A stretch of DNA of 64,000 bases from Vibrio nereis NBRC 15637 (GCF_001591105.1 NZ_BCUD01000008.1:143865-207864); one strand, 5' to 3'. Numbered from the stretch's first letter, positions 8,996-17,976 are shown. Notes: generated from the sequence alone by a model not told the origin. Program-made: numbers and translations.

Positions 8996-10735
8996 CTATA
9001 TCGAGGTAATTATCGCTCGGCTAGACAACCCAGATGCTAGACTAACTTGGATCACTTGGGTTGGTTCATCTGCCAACCTTTCTCCGCTCCAATAATCATA
9101 CCAATAGACAGGGTGTTCCGAAGTCAGCGTCACCTCTCTGGCGGGTTGATGATAGTTGAACAAGCAATGAAGTACATTTCGCTCGGTGACACGCAAATAA
9201 GCATGATGCAAATTTAACGCGGTAAAACGCGCTGTTTCTTGGCTGTGTTTATGCCTTAGAACCAGCTTAGCGAGCGTACTTTTGGCAAATGGTGTCAGTT
9301 CTGGTAAAGGATCTCCCGACAATAAAACACCACCGCTTGCTAATAAAACATTGCGGTGAAATTCATAGTACTGACGCTCTGTCGCTTGGTTTGGCAGAGA
9401 GACAAAGGTTGCACAGTCTGGGTCGATTTGCCACAACCTGCGATGCTGCCAACTGCGATAAAACGTTTCTTGCGCTATCTGTTTAAAACGAGATTCACTA
9501 CGCTCCACATCATCAGAAACACGCATTGCATCAACAAACCCTAAAGAAGGCCACATCGGCGCATTGCAGCCTAGTATCCACGCATCTCCGGCACCCTCTG
9601 CAATCGCTTCCATTCCCATGCGATATGCTTGGACACCTGTCACGCCACTTTGCAGACGCTTTCCTTTCAATGTCCCCCAGTAATTGGCATCCAGCTTAAA
9701 CAGCTCTATCCCCCATTCCTCTCTCATTGTTCTCACAACAGAAGAGATATGTTCTTGCACCGCTGGGTTAGACATGTCCAATATGTACCAAGGGGTGCAA
9801 CGCCATCCTCCGTACGTCACCTCTTCTGCTTTTAACAAGCGGCCATCTTGATGCTTTACAAACCAGTCAGGATGACGCTGGAATAATTCTGATTCCGGCT
9901 GAGCAATAAAGGGTGCCAACCAAATAGCGGGCTTTTTACCGCTGTCTAGAATGGTTTGGATCACTGCTTTAACACCAGAAGGGAACTTGTCAGACGGCGT
10001 TAACCAATCGCCCATAAAGGCCTGATAACCATCATCAATCAACACGTAGTCGAGTGCCGTTAACTCGGTCTGCATCAACGCCAAGTTATCCAAAATATTC
10101 TGTTCGTTAACCTGATCATAGTAGGCGTACCAAGAACACCACCCCACCGGCGCATTCTGCGTAACCCCGTTACGCCTAGGGTGATGGGACTCAATACAAT
10201 GGCAGTATTCATCAAATAAATGAGATAAAGACGCCCCTTGCAAGAACACGATCGATTCAAACGAATTTGTCGACCAATCTTGAGGGTGCGTGTTTTCGCC
10301 ATCGAGATAAGCATTGATCCAGATACACTCGTCTTTCTGCTTGATCTCAAAGTAACCAGCAAAACGCTGGCACGAGGTAAAACCAAGTAGACTGTAGCCC
10401 ATCGAACTTTCGATAACTAAGTAATTGTAGTAACGCTTAGGATCACAGGGGGGATAAATGCGGTAAGTGGTGCTGTTGTCCGGGCAACGACCAACATCTT
10501 CCGGGTGAGAGAAAGTACCCGTCGTTTGGGCCAACATTTGGAAGCCATCACCCAAGAGTACAGCGCTTCGTTCAAAATCGAAGATGGTTTGGCAAAGCAG
10601 ATAGCGCTCACCTAAAACGTCATTGCTTACGCCTTGGTAAGAAAAACTCAGTTCATTCTCGCTTTGCTCTACCGCAACATCAAAATTAGGAATATGAATG
10701 ATACGACTATTCGGTAATTGTATTTTTTGAGCCAT
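8996..10735 (-). CDS. GH36-type alpha-galactosidase
   Basis: This 579-aa protein resembles glycoside hydrolase family 36/clan GH-D alpha-galactosidases, which remove terminal alpha-galactose from melibiose/raffinose-type sugars. The (beta/alpha)8 barrel begins at PVGWCSWYAYYDQ (196-208); LIDDGYQ (232-238) is a conserved barrel motif; the probable nucleophile is D349 in FKLDANYWG, and the acid/base D408 or D409 in MRVSDDVERS. It has no signal peptide, so it should act in the cytoplasm on imported sugar. No transporter, regulator or other sugar gene adjoins it; the only co-directional neighbour downstream is ruvC. Substrate is inferred from family only; a raffinose-synthase-like or other alpha-galactoside activity is possible. 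Confidence 0.82.
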   Translation of the reverse strand: MAQKIQLPNSRIIHIPNFDVAVEQSENELSFSYQGVSNDVLGERYLLCQTIFDFERSAVLLGDGFQMLAQTTGTFSHPEDVGRCPDNSTTYRIYPPCDPKRYYNYLVIESSMGYSLLGFTSCQRFAGYFEIKQKDECIWINAYLDGENTHPQDWSTNSFESIVFLQGASLSHLFDEYCHCIESHHPRRNGVTQNAPVGWCSWYAYYDQVNEQNILDNLALMQTELTALDYVLIDDGYQAFMGDWLTPSDKFPSGVKAVIQTILDSGKKPAIWLAPFIAQPESELFQRHPDWFVKHQDGRLLKAEEVTYGGWRCTPWYILDMSNPAVQEHISSVVRTMREEWGIELFKLDANYWGTLKGKRLQSGVTGVQAYRMGMEAIAEGAGDAWILGCNAPMWPSLGFVDAMRVSDDVERSESRFKQIAQETFYRSWQHRRLWQIDPDCATFVSLPNQATERQYYEFHRNVLLASGGVLLSGDPLPELTPFAKSTLAKLVLRHKHSQETARFTALNLHHAYLRVTERNVLHCLFNYHQPAREVTLTSEHPVYWYDYWSGERLADEPTQVIQVSLASGLSSRAIITSI

Positions 10736-10759
10736 ACCCGGATCCCTTTCATGGCAACC

Positions 10760-10772
10760 AATTAACTTAATT
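10760..10772. promoter_or_regulatory. Short palindrome upstream of the alpha-galactosidase
   Basis: AATTAACTTAATT is a perfect 13-base dyad 25-37 bp ahead of the alpha-galactosidase start. It could be an operator, but it is AT-rich and may be chance. Confidence 0.25.
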
Positions 10773-10904
10773 AGAGCACCAGCGGTTACTATTGTCTATT
10801 TCATCAACAGCGCATTTAGTCTGGCTTATCACGTTTTTTAACTAAGCCATGTGACCCATACAAACGTGTGTTCAAAGATTAGGCAGAAGGAGAGGAATAA
10901 AAAT

Positions 10905-10935
10905 GAAAAGGCCCTTCACTCCGAAGGGCAAAAAG
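10905..10935. terminator. Terminator hairpin between porin and alpha-galactosidase
   Basis: The stem GCCCTTC (10911-10917) with GAAGGGC (10923-10929) is flanked by A and T runs, giving a second terminator behind the porin gene on the minus strand. Confidence 0.7.
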
Positions 10936-10970
10936 GCAGTGGATTATTAAGCCAAAGCATCCTGCTTTAA

Positions 10971-10998
10971 TGAAAAACGGCCCGCACGTGCAGGCCGT
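10971..10998 (-). terminator. Porin gene terminator
   Basis: An 11-position stem with one mismatch (10977-10998), GC-rich and followed on the minus strand by TTTTT, lies 20 bp after the porin stop codon. Confidence 0.8.
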
Positions 10999-11017
10999 GA
11001 ACAATTTTGCTTACGAC

Positions 11018-11944
11018 TTAAAATGCGTATTCAAGCTTGAAGTATGACTCAATGTCACCCTTCTCTCGGCCTTTTAGTGCTTCGCCTTCGTCAGACACGT
11101 GGTAAGCAACATCCACAAGTGCCGTGAAGTTTTCTGTGAAAGAGTATGCACCACCAAGGTTCACTGCTTCACGACGGTCTTCTACTTTCGCGTAACCTGC
11201 CGCTAGGTAAAGTGCATCCATCGAGTAACCTACCGATGTGTTGTAAAGGTCCACTTTAGTGCCATTAGCCAGTTTTTCTTCAGCGTAAGTCGCACCAATT
11301 GCCATAGCGCCAGACTTAAGAACACCGTTTACTAGGTAAAGCTCGTCTGTTTCGCCTTCTTTTTCGTCGTTGTTTTCGTAACCCGCGTTAAGCAAGAAGG
11401 TTTCGTTCTCATAACCTAGGTAGCCGTTGAAACCGCCCTGACGGTCTAGAGAGTCGTAGTTACGGTCACCGTAGTATGAGATACCGTATTTAACGCCTTC
11501 TTTATCGCCTTCAAATTTTACAACCTGACGAGCGTCAGATGCATCTGAAGGAGAAGATAGGAATTCAATCGTTAGGTCGCCTGCGCCATCTACAGCATCA
11601 AGTGCTGTATCATTTGCATAACCAACAGACGCTGTGCCTAGGTTTGTTTTGTAACCAACCCAAGTATCAGTGATGGTAAATGTTGCATCAGTAGTGCCGT
11701 AGTCATCTTCTAGATCGAACTCACCGCCAAACTTACCAACAATGTTGCCATTTTCGTAGTTTGCAAAGATATCAAAACCAGTGACTTCGCCGTTGTATGC
11801 ATTACGGCCTTCACGGTTTGAATCTGTGTAACCACCTAAAGCAAATTCACCAGAGACTGTGAACTGTTCACCAGAAAGCGCTTCAACTGCTACAGCTGAA
11901 CCTGCAACAAGAGATAAAGCGACTGCTACTGCTGTCTTTTTCAT
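11018..11944 (-). CDS. Outer-membrane porin, Gram-negative general type
   Basis: The 308-aa protein is a trimeric-type outer-membrane beta-barrel porin for small hydrophilic solutes. A signal peptide is clear (MKKTAVAVALSLVAGSAVA, cleavage about residue 19). The rest is a run of alternating amphipathic strands rich in Gly, Asp, Tyr and ends in a C-terminal aromatic, LEYAF, the signal for BAM-dependent assembly. It has an upstream AT-rich region of about 500 bp and two terminators behind it, so it is monocistronic. I cannot assign it to a named Vibrio porin (OmpU, OmpT and others) from sequence reading alone. Confidence 0.85.
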   Translation of the reverse strand: MKKTAVAVALSLVAGSAVAVEALSGEQFTVSGEFALGGYTDSNREGRNAYNGEVTGFDIFANYENGNIVGKFGGEFDLEDDYGTTDATFTITDTWVGYKTNLGTASVGYANDTALDAVDGAGDLTIEFLSSPSDASDARQVVKFEGDKEGVKYGISYYGDRNYDSLDRQGGFNGYLGYENETFLLNAGYENNDEKEGETDELYLVNGVLKSGAMAIGATYAEEKLANGTKVDLYNTSVGYSMDALYLAAGYAKVEDRREAVNLGGAYSFTENFTALVDVAYHVSDEGEALKGREKGDIESYFKLEYAF

Positions 11945-12412
11945 TTTATTTGTTCCTATAAATATTTATTTAGAGCGTTAAATACCACTTGCTCGCTCTG
12001 GTGGAGCAAAATAGTGTCAAACTAAATAATTAACAAATAAAACAATACAAATAGTTCTAATTCATAAGCTTAATTAACCAGCACATTTATCAATAAATCT
12101 AAAAATCGCACACTAAACACGCAAACACTTCATCAAAGGGCGACTCTGATCACATAAACAATTCTTATCGAAGCTAAATTACAAACTGCGGTAAAAGTGG
12201 TTCTGTCACCACTACCAAGTTTAAAAATCAACCAGACTAGCAGACTGTGCTCGCTAAACGGCCTCGTCTTAACGCCTTTGGGCATGTCATTCTGACAGGT
12301 GAGTCTTTTGTCGCCGTCTTAGTTAATAAGCCAGAGGGAACAGGTAAAAATCATGGTGGGCTGAGCCAGGCAGACGCTTTGGTAGCGTATTCTATTGTTC
12401 AGATATTCAGAC
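11945..12412. other. Intergenic region between porin and torA
   Basis: The part near the porin (11945-12200) is AT-rich and should hold the porin promoter. A small hairpin (AGTGGT...ACCACT, about 12197-12214) lies in the middle. The torA-proximal part (12294-12385) resembles pieces of a cobalamin riboswitch on the plus strand (separate entry). An 89-codon plus-strand frame at 12247-12516 shows no recognisable protein features and runs into torA, so I do not call it. Confidence 0.5.
12294..12385 (+). ncRNA. Possible degenerate cobalamin-riboswitch remnant
   Basis: In order on the plus strand are GACAGGTGAG, GTTAATAAGCC, AGGGAACAGGTAAAAATC and GAGCCAGGCAGAC. These echo conserved blocks of the cobalamin riboswitch (AGGTGCC, GTTAATAGGGAA, GGTGAAAATCC, AGCCAGGAGACC), but the central CCCGC-ACTGT part is missing and the last two blocks are only about 10 bases apart. 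No plus-strand gene follows; the region faces the 3' end of torA. It may be a truncated relic or a coincidental match. Confidence 0.25.
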
Positions 12413-12440
12413 AAAAAAATACCAGCCATAAGGCTGGTAT
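12413..12440 (-). terminator. torA terminator
   Basis: The stem ATACCAGCC with GGCTGGTAT (12419-12440) is followed on the minus strand by seven T residues, 20 bp after the torA stop. Confidence 0.88.
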
Positions 12441-12460
12441 CAATTTAAATCGAGTCAGTG

Positions 12461-14923
12461 TTATGCCACTTCGAGTGGACCACCAAATGATGTCACTGGC
12501 GGAACCTTACCTGTGAACTTCTCAAACTCTACAATACAAGTGTTTGCAGACGTTGCCTGAGCCAGCTCAGAAGTACCGATATCCATTGTCAGTGTATTTG
12601 GATCACCGTAAGTACAGATAGCACCTTCTTTCTCATTTAGAGGGCCATACCATGCACCTTCTTCGATACGGATAACACCACGTGGGTAGCTATCTGTCAG
12701 CACAGCACCAGCAAGAAGCTGACCACGGTCGTTGTATACGCGTACCAAATCACCGTCTTTAATGCCTTTTTCTTTGGCATCAATTGGGTTGATGTAGATA
12801 GGCTCACGACCCGCTACTGTATAAGTCGCACGGAACTCTTCTGACTCACACATTTGAGAGTGCAGACGCTTGTCTGGGTGACAAGATTGTAGCCAGAATG
12901 GGTATTTATCTGAACCCGGACCACCGTGAGAACGCTCTGTCTTTTCGAACCACATTGGGTGCTCTTGACAGTGCTCGTAACCGTAACGACCAATCTTACG
13001 TGACGTAATCTCGATAAAGCCTGACGGAGTACCTAGCGCGTTGATCTCTGGGTCTTTACGGAAGTCTGCATGACGAACCCAAGGTTGACCTTCACCAAAG
13101 TCTAGAACACTCTTCTCCCAGAACTCATCGAATTCTGGCATGTCGAATTTGCCTTTGTTTGCATCACGACAACCATCGTACAGTGAACGAACCCATTGCA
13201 TTTCATCCATGCCACGAGTGTACTCTTTATGACGACCGAAACGGCGAGTTAGCTCGGTAAAGATCTCAAAGTCAGTCTTAGACTGGAACAAAGGATCCAC
13301 CAGGCGATGCATTGCAAGCAGGCCTTTACCTGAGTATGAACCGTAAACGTCGATATCGTTACGCTCAAACTGAGTACACGCTGGTAGCACGATATCAGAG
13401 AAACGACAGCTCGCTGTCCAGGCAAATTCAATCGTTACAACCGTATGTAGCTGCTTGAATGCTTTCTTCATGCGGTTACGATCTTGGTGGTGGTTCCATG
13501 GGTTGTTACCCGAGATAACCATCATCTTGTAACCAGGAAGCTTCACTTTAGAACCGTTGTAACGGATCTCTTTACCCGGTTCTAGCAAGCAGTCTACCCA
13601 ACGTGCAACAGGGATTGTTTTGCTGTAGCCGTTAAAGTCGTTGTTGTCCCATTTTGGCTTCATACCTTGGTCAAGGTTACGTGGGAAACCACCCGGCGCT
13701 GCAAAACCAGTCGAAGGAACACCGATACCTGAGTAGTGGTGACCATAAGAGATACCACCACCTGGCAGACCAATTTGGCCAACCATAGCGGCAACAACTG
13801 CTGCTGCCCAGTAAGGCTGCTCACCGTGTTCTTGACGTTGGATACACCAGCCCATCAGGATCTGTGTACGGCCATTCACAAGCATACGAGCAAATTCACG
13901 GATCTTGTCTGCGCTAACACCACAGATTTCCGCTGCCCACTCTGGAGTTTTCTCTACTTTGTCTTTCGACTCACCTTGAACGTACTTAATAAAATCAGCA
14001 AAGCCAAGACAGTAAGTTTCAATAAACTTCTTATCGTATAGGTCTTCGTTGTAAAGCACGTGTGCGATCGCCAGCATAAACGCCACGTCTGTCATCGGGT
14101 TGATGTACATGTGATCGTTTTGTAGGAAACGCTGTGTTTTGTTCTTCACTGGGTCAACCGAGATCACGTTGATCTCGCCCTTCGCAACTTTTTCTTTTAG
14201 CTGCTCTAGGTAAGGGAAAGACTGGTGAGTTTCACAGTTCCAACCTACCTGAAGGTTCTTCACTGGGTCATTTGCCCAAAGAACGATGTTGTCAGAGTTC
14301 TTAAGGATCTCAGACCAAGATGTACCTTGCGCGTAAACCTCTGTTGAGCCAAGTACGTAAGGCAAGATAGTTTGGCCAGCACCCGTTGAGTAGTCACCCA
14401 CTTTAGTGATGAAATTACCGTGCATACCCACAGCGCGCTGCATGTGGCTGGTACAGCTGTGGAATTGACCAGTTTGACGCCAACCAGTTTGGCCTGCGTG
14501 CAGTGCCCATGGGCCGTAGTCTTTTTGCACACGCTCTAGCTCGCGGTAGAACAGATCCAAAGCTTCATCCCAAGTCACACGGATAAAGCGGTTATCACCA
14601 CGTGTTTCCGCGCTGTATTTGTGCTTTTTAAGCCAGTCTAGGCGAACCATTGGGTAACGAACACGTGAAGGGTTGTAGATGATACCCTTAATGCCGTTAA
14701 TCATCTCTGACGGGTTAGTATCTGCCTCTAGCGGCTTGATCTCTTGAACTTTACCCGCGTATACGTGGGCGCGGAACGCGCCCCAGTGAGAACCTGAAAC
14801 TTTCCAGGTTCCTGTTGTTTCAGCTGCGCTTGCAGACGCTGAGGCCAATAAGCTTGGACCGATTACTGACGCTGCACTAGTGGTTGCTACACCTTTAAGA
14901 AAACTTCTTCGTGTAATAGCCAT
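12461..14923 (-). CDS. torA: Trimethylamine-N-oxide reductase TorA
   Basis: TorA is the periplasmic molybdenum (bis-MGD) enzyme that reduces TMAO to trimethylamine as a terminal electron acceptor. The 820-aa protein starts with a twin-arginine signal (ITRRSFLKG, residues 3-11, followed by a hydrophobic stretch and an Ala-rich cleavage region), so it is exported folded by Tat. It has the DMSO-reductase-family layout, with [17 protein letters not shown] at the mature start and a C-terminal molybdopterin dinucleotide-binding domain. It lies 24 bp after torC, its electron donor, and needs the chaperone TorD encoded at 47.0 kb. Confidence 0.96.
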   Translation of the reverse strand: MAITRRSFLKGVATTSAASVIGPSLLASASASAAETTGTWKVSGSHWGAFRAHVYAGKVQEIKPLEADTNPSEMINGIKGIIYNPSRVRYPMVRLDWLKKHKYSAETRGDNRFIRVTWDEALDLFYRELERVQKDYGPWALHAGQTGWRQTGQFHSCTSHMQRAVGMHGNFITKVGDYSTGAGQTILPYVLGSTEVYAQGTSWSEILKNSDNIVLWANDPVKNLQVGWNCETHQSFPYLEQLKEKVAKGEINVISVDPVKNKTQRFLQNDHMYINPMTDVAFMLAIAHVLYNEDLYDKKFIETYCLGFADFIKYVQGESKDKVEKTPEWAAEICGVSADKIREFARMLVNGRTQILMGWCIQRQEHGEQPYWAAAVVAAMVGQIGLPGGGISYGHHYSGIGVPSTGFAAPGGFPRNLDQGMKPKWDNNDFNGYSKTIPVARWVDCLLEPGKEIRYNGSKVKLPGYKMMVISGNNPWNHHQDRNRMKKAFKQLHTVVTIEFAWTASCRFSDIVLPACTQFERNDIDVYGSYSGKGLLAMHRLVDPLFQSKTDFEIFTELTRRFGRHKEYTRGMDEMQWVRSLYDGCRDANKGKFDMPEFDEFWEKSVLDFGEGQPWVRHADFRKDPEINALGTPSGFIEITSRKIGRYGYEHCQEHPMWFEKTERSHGGPGSDKYPFWLQSCHPDKRLHSQMCESEEFRATYTVAGREPIYINPIDAKEKGIKDGDLVRVYNDRGQLLAGAVLTDSYPRGVIRIEEGAWYGPLNEKEGAICTYGDPNTLTMDIGTSELAQATSANTCIVEFEKFTGKVPPVTSFGGPLEVA

Positions 14924-14947
14924 TTCAATTACTCCATCCGACGCTTA

Positions 14948-16132
14948 TTAGTGGTGACCTTCAGCAAAATCTGAAGAGTGCTTCTGTAGGTACTTCAATA
15001 CAAGTGCTTCACTGTCTGTATCGAAGTTTACGAATGCAAGCATACCGTTGAACATGCCTGGCCATGTATTCGCGTCAAAGTGCGCTTCATCTGGCTGAGT
15101 GTGACAAACCGAACAGTTTGTTTTGTATGCTTCTTCCGCTTTTTCCCAGATAGGCGTTACGTCATTAAGCATCGCTTCTTTCTTCATCCAAACATTTGCT
15201 GCGACTTTTTCCCAAGGTAGACCCGTCATTTCGTCGATTTTCTTCTCGCCAGCCGTTACGATTTCATCGCTTAATGCCGCTTCTTTAAGCAGTGAACCTA
15301 CCGCGATGTTCATACCGAAGTCTTCTTGAATTACACGACCAAAGCCTTTCGCTTTACGCCAGCCGTCAATCTCAACGTGAACCATGTCACCCTGCTCTTC
15401 TAAAACAGTCACTGTAGACGCAGGATTAAGTAGGCCTGCTTCTTGAGTTGCTTGAGCATCAAAGTAAACCGGTAGGTGACGAACACTCACTAGTGCCTGA
15501 CCAGCAGAGTAATCAGTGCTTGAAGTCATTTGCTCTAGCTCACCCACGATACCACCGATGCTATCCATACCTGCTGGAAGTTGGTGCGCGATACCTTTGT
15601 GACAGTCAACACAGCTTTGATCTTTCTCTGCTGCTTGCTTCATTTGAATACGAGCAGTTGGAGACATTTGCTCAAAATCCATCGACGCGTAGTTGTGACA
15701 GTTTTTACATTCAAGTGATTTATTGGCAGAGAAACGATCCCATTCGTGTTTTGCTAACTCAATTCGGCGCTCTTCAAAGACACCTGGTTCGTCGTAGTTA
15801 CCAAAAACTTGTGCAAATACTTCTTTAGAAGCCTGCATCTTACGTGCAATTTTGTCTGTCCAGTTGTGTGGAACGTGGCAGTCAGGACAAGTCGCGCGTA
15901 CACCAGAGTGGTTTTTCCAGTGCACTGTTTCTTGTAGTTCAACGTATACGTTGTCACGCATGGTGTGACAGCTAATACAGAATTTTTCCGTGTTTGTTGC
16001 TTCTAATGCAGTGTTAAAACCACCCCAGAAGATAACACCGGCAATAAAGCCGCCCAAAGTCAGCACACCAAGGCTGATATGGACTGCAGGGCGCGTCATA
16101 GTACGCCACAGTTTGACGATCAATGATTTCAT
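14948..16132 (-). CDS. torC: Pentahaem c-type cytochrome TorC
   Basis: TorC passes electrons from menaquinol to TorA. The 394-aa protein has an N-terminal membrane anchor (about residues 18-38) and five CxxCH haem-binding motifs: CISCH (52-56), CPDCH (82-86), CKNCH (142-146), CVDCH (174-178) and CSVCH (340-344). The first four form the NapC/NirT-like tetrahaem domain; the fifth lies in the C-terminal domain that contacts TorA. This layout distinguishes TorC from tetrahaem NapC. It is in the torE-torC-torA operon. Confidence 0.96.
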   Translation of the reverse strand: MKSLIVKLWRTMTRPAVHISLGVLTLGGFIAGVIFWGGFNTALEATNTEKFCISCHTMRDNVYVELQETVHWKNHSGVRATCPDCHVPHNWTDKIARKMQASKEVFAQVFGNYDEPGVFEERRIELAKHEWDRFSANKSLECKNCHNYASMDFEQMSPTARIQMKQAAEKDQSCVDCHKGIAHQLPAGMDSIGGIVGELEQMTSSTDYSAGQALVSVRHLPVYFDAQATQEAGLLNPASTVTVLEEQGDMVHVEIDGWRKAKGFGRVIQEDFGMNIAVGSLLKEAALSDEIVTAGEKKIDEMTGLPWEKVAANVWMKKEAMLNDVTPIWEKAEEAYKTNCSVCHTQPDEAHFDANTWPGMFNGMLAFVNFDTDSEALVLKYLQKHSSDFAEGHH

Positions 16133-16182
16133 AGTTTGCTCTCTTAAAATCTTTTCAAAAATGTGGAAATGAGCTCACTGGC

Positions 16183-16362
16183 TTACATGCCATGCGCACC
16201 CGGTGGACCAAAGAAGAATACTTGCAGCATCCAAACTATAAATCCGTAGCCCCCAACGAAAGCCACACTCAGAATCGGAAAGAGAACAACCGCAATGAAG
16301 AGGAACGACTTCCACTCCAGAGAGCGTTTTTCACCGCCCTCGATTTTGTTAACATCACTCAT
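16183..16362 (-). CDS. torE: Small membrane protein TorE (NapE family)
   Basis: A 59-codon frame reads MSDVNKIEGGEKRSLEWKSF followed by a hydrophobic helix (about 21-42) and a C-terminal GFIVWMLQVFFFGPPGAHGM. This is the TorE/NapE pattern: a charged cytoplasmic start, a single membrane span and a conserved FGPPG end. It heads the torE-torC-torA operon, 50 bp before torC. TorE proteins accompany TMAO reductases in Vibrio and Shewanella; their exact role is not established. Confidence 0.88.
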   Translation of the reverse strand: MSDVNKIEGGEKRSLEWKSFLFIAVVLFPILSVAFVGGYGFIVWMLQVFFFGPPGAHGM

Positions 16363-16794
16363 ACATTTGCCTATTTTGTATTTAGTGTTCTAGGTTAGCT
16401 TTTTTGCTAAAGCTAATATTTTTTTACAATCTCTAACTGAAAATGTTAGACCATAGTAATTGTAAGGTTCAATATTTTCCTGCCTTTCATACCTTGTTAT
16501 TCAACACTTTTTTGCGCTCATCCAGAGATGTGTTTGATTAAAAAACCATATGTCAGAGCATGTGAAAATATTAAGAAATATGAACAACAAAAACCCACAA
16601 AAAAGAACAACAAAAAATTAACAATTGGTTTGATTTTCAACTTACTAACGCCCATTTACCGAGAAAAAAATTCCACTTTAGAACGTGATTTCAGCGTAAA
16701 AACAACTGGATTTGTTAACAAAATGATACGAGAAATGCGGTATTAAACGAGGCAAACCACATTGTCAAAAGTGGCCAGTAGCTGTGATTTAGAA
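16363..16794. promoter_or_regulatory. torECA upstream region
   Basis: This AT-rich 430-bp stretch lies between divergent torE and the FetB-type gene. It holds a candidate TorR box (16576-16587, separate entry) and a GCTTTTTTGCTAAAGC-type dyad near 16397-16412. A 72-codon plus-strand frame at 16528-16746 is low-complexity, Lys/Asn-rich and lacks a ribosome site, so it is not called. Confidence 0.45.
16576..16587 (-). promoter_or_regulatory. Candidate TorR box upstream of torECA
   Basis: The minus strand reads TTGTTCATATTT, matching nine of ten positions of the E. coli tor box CTGTTCATAT. It lies about 215 bp upstream of the torE start. The assignment is by consensus only. Confidence 0.45.
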
Positions 16795-16819
16795 AGCGAG
16801 ATAAAATCCATATCTCGCT
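16795..16819 (+). other. Hairpin just upstream of the FetB-type gene
   Basis: AGCGAGATA (16795-16803) pairs perfectly with TATCTCGCT (16811-16819) around a 7-base loop, ending 16 bp before the start codon at 16836 and next to its ribosome site (GACGGAG). It could affect translation or be an operator; there is no T run for termination. Confidence 0.4.
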
Positions 16820-16835
16820 AGACGGAGTAGCAATA

Positions 16836-17630
16836 ATGAATAGTGTGGTTGATATATCTTGGCCGATCCTCGGAGTCTTCTTTAGCACGCTTCTCGTGCC
16901 TTTATTGATAAATCAGTACTATCAACTTGGCATTGCAAAGGATACTTTCGTCAGTATTAGTCGAATGACAATTCAACTTATATTGATCGGCATTTATCTA
17001 GAGTACCTGTTTGAACTCAATAATGTAGGAGTCAATATTGCGTGGCTGCTTGTGATGACGGCTATCGGCTCAAGCGCCATTCTCGATAAAGCGAAACTGC
17101 CGAAAAGGCGACTATTCGTACCCGTTTCTGCTGGTCTGTTGATAGGCCTAGCCCCGATGCTAGCGGTTATTTGCCTTGTCGTCGTCAAACCCACGCCACT
17201 TTATAGCGCCCAGTACCTCATTCCTTTGGCGGGGATGCTGCTTGGGAACTCTATTGGTGGGAACATTGTGGCACTGCAAAACTTTTTTACCGCTTTGCAA
17301 GAGAGAGTTCAGGAGTACGAGGCCGCCATTTCACTCGGCGCATCCCCTAAGTATGCAACCCTACCATTTTTGCGCGAAGCCATTCAGAAATCACTCGCCC
17401 CAAATCTTGCATCTATGGCGACAAGTGGACTAGTCACATTGCCCGGTATGATGACAGGTCAAATATTAGGTGGTGCCAACCCAATCATCGCCATTAAGTA
17501 TCAGCTGATGATCATGGTAGCTATCTTCGTCATGATGTCAGTGTCGATCAGCATCTCTTTGAATTTGGCTATCAAAACCGCCATCCATCCTCACGGCAGA
17601 GTACTCATAGCTCCTAGAAAAGAGGAGTAG
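16836..17630 (+). CDS. UPF0014/FetB-type ABC transporter permease (orphan)
   Basis: The 264-aa protein is an integral membrane protein of the UPF0014 family, whose E. coli member FetB forms the FetAB exporter that raises iron tolerance. About seven hydrophobic helices are visible, with the family segments AISLGASPKYATLPFLREAIQ and ATSGLVTLPGMMTGQILGG. The start ATG has a GACGGAG ribosome site. The ATPase partner FetA, normally adjacent and upstream, is absent here: the upstream neighbour is the tor operon and downstream is a 41-codon gene. It must use an ATPase encoded elsewhere or have lost it. Family is secure; substrate is not. Confidence 0.85.
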   Translation: MNSVVDISWPILGVFFSTLLVPLLINQYYQLGIAKDTFVSISRMTIQLILIGIYLEYLFELNNVGVNIAWLLVMTAIGSSAILDKAKLPKRRLFVPVSAGLLIGLAPMLAVICLVVVKPTPLYSAQYLIPLAGMLLGNSIGGNIVALQNFFTALQERVQEYEAAISLGASPKYATLPFLREAIQKSLAPNLASMATSGLVTLPGMMTGQILGGANPIIAIKYQLMIMVAIFVMMSVSISISLNLAIKTAIHPHGRVLIAPRKEE

Positions 17631-17659
17631 ATAATAAGCTCTAACGTGCCACAAAGATC

Positions 17660-17682
17660 TTATCCACAGAATCTGTGGATAA
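17660..17682. promoter_or_regulatory. Inverted pair of perfect DnaA boxes
   Basis: TTATCCACAG (17660-17669) and CTGTGGATAA (17673-17682) form a perfect 10-bp dyad around AAT. Each arm is an exact DnaA R-box (TTATCCACA), facing each other. The arrangement suggests DnaA binding; it has no T run, so a terminator role is less likely. Confidence 0.55.
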
Positions 17683-17838
17683 CCGTGGTGATACATACTT
17701 AGTGCCTATAATCTATTGTTTAAAAACCACGCACTTGATTTCGCTTCTAAAACTAAACTTTATGCCGAGAGTCGTAATATGTTTGTCATTTCAGTTCGAT
17801 AGGTTGAGCGTCAGTGGCAAACAATAAGGAATGATGTC

Positions 17839-17964
17839 ATGCACCTACTACACTGGACTGAGCAAATAAAAAACGGTGAAAGAGAAGACGAGGATCTGAG
17901 AAACTGGCTGTTAGATCAACCAGAAGGACTAGTAACGGCAGAAGAGCTTTGTTTAACCCACTAA
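17839..17964 (+). CDS. Small 41-residue hypothetical protein
   Basis: A 41-codon frame reads MHLLHWTEQIKNGEREDEDL then RNWLLDQPEGLVTAEELCLTH. It has a good ribosome site (AAGGA, 9-10 bp upstream), a mostly acidic, helix-prone composition and no membrane segment. It stands alone between the FetB-type gene and focA, with a hairpin behind it. I do not recognise the family; the ribosome site and balanced composition suggest a real small gene, but this is not proven. Confidence 0.5.
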   Translation: MHLLHWTEQIKNGEREDEDLRNWLLDQPEGLVTAEELCLTH

Positions 17965-17976
17965 AGCATCAAATTA

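Noticed and set aside
12247..12516. 89-codon plus-strand frame between porin and torA
   Set aside because: No recognisable motif, no ribosome site, overlaps the torA 3' end and terminator; better explained as chance in a possibly degenerate RNA region.
16528..16746. 72-codon plus-strand frame upstream of the FetB-type gene
   Set aside because: Low-complexity Lys/Asn-rich sequence in an AT-rich promoter region, without a ribosome site.
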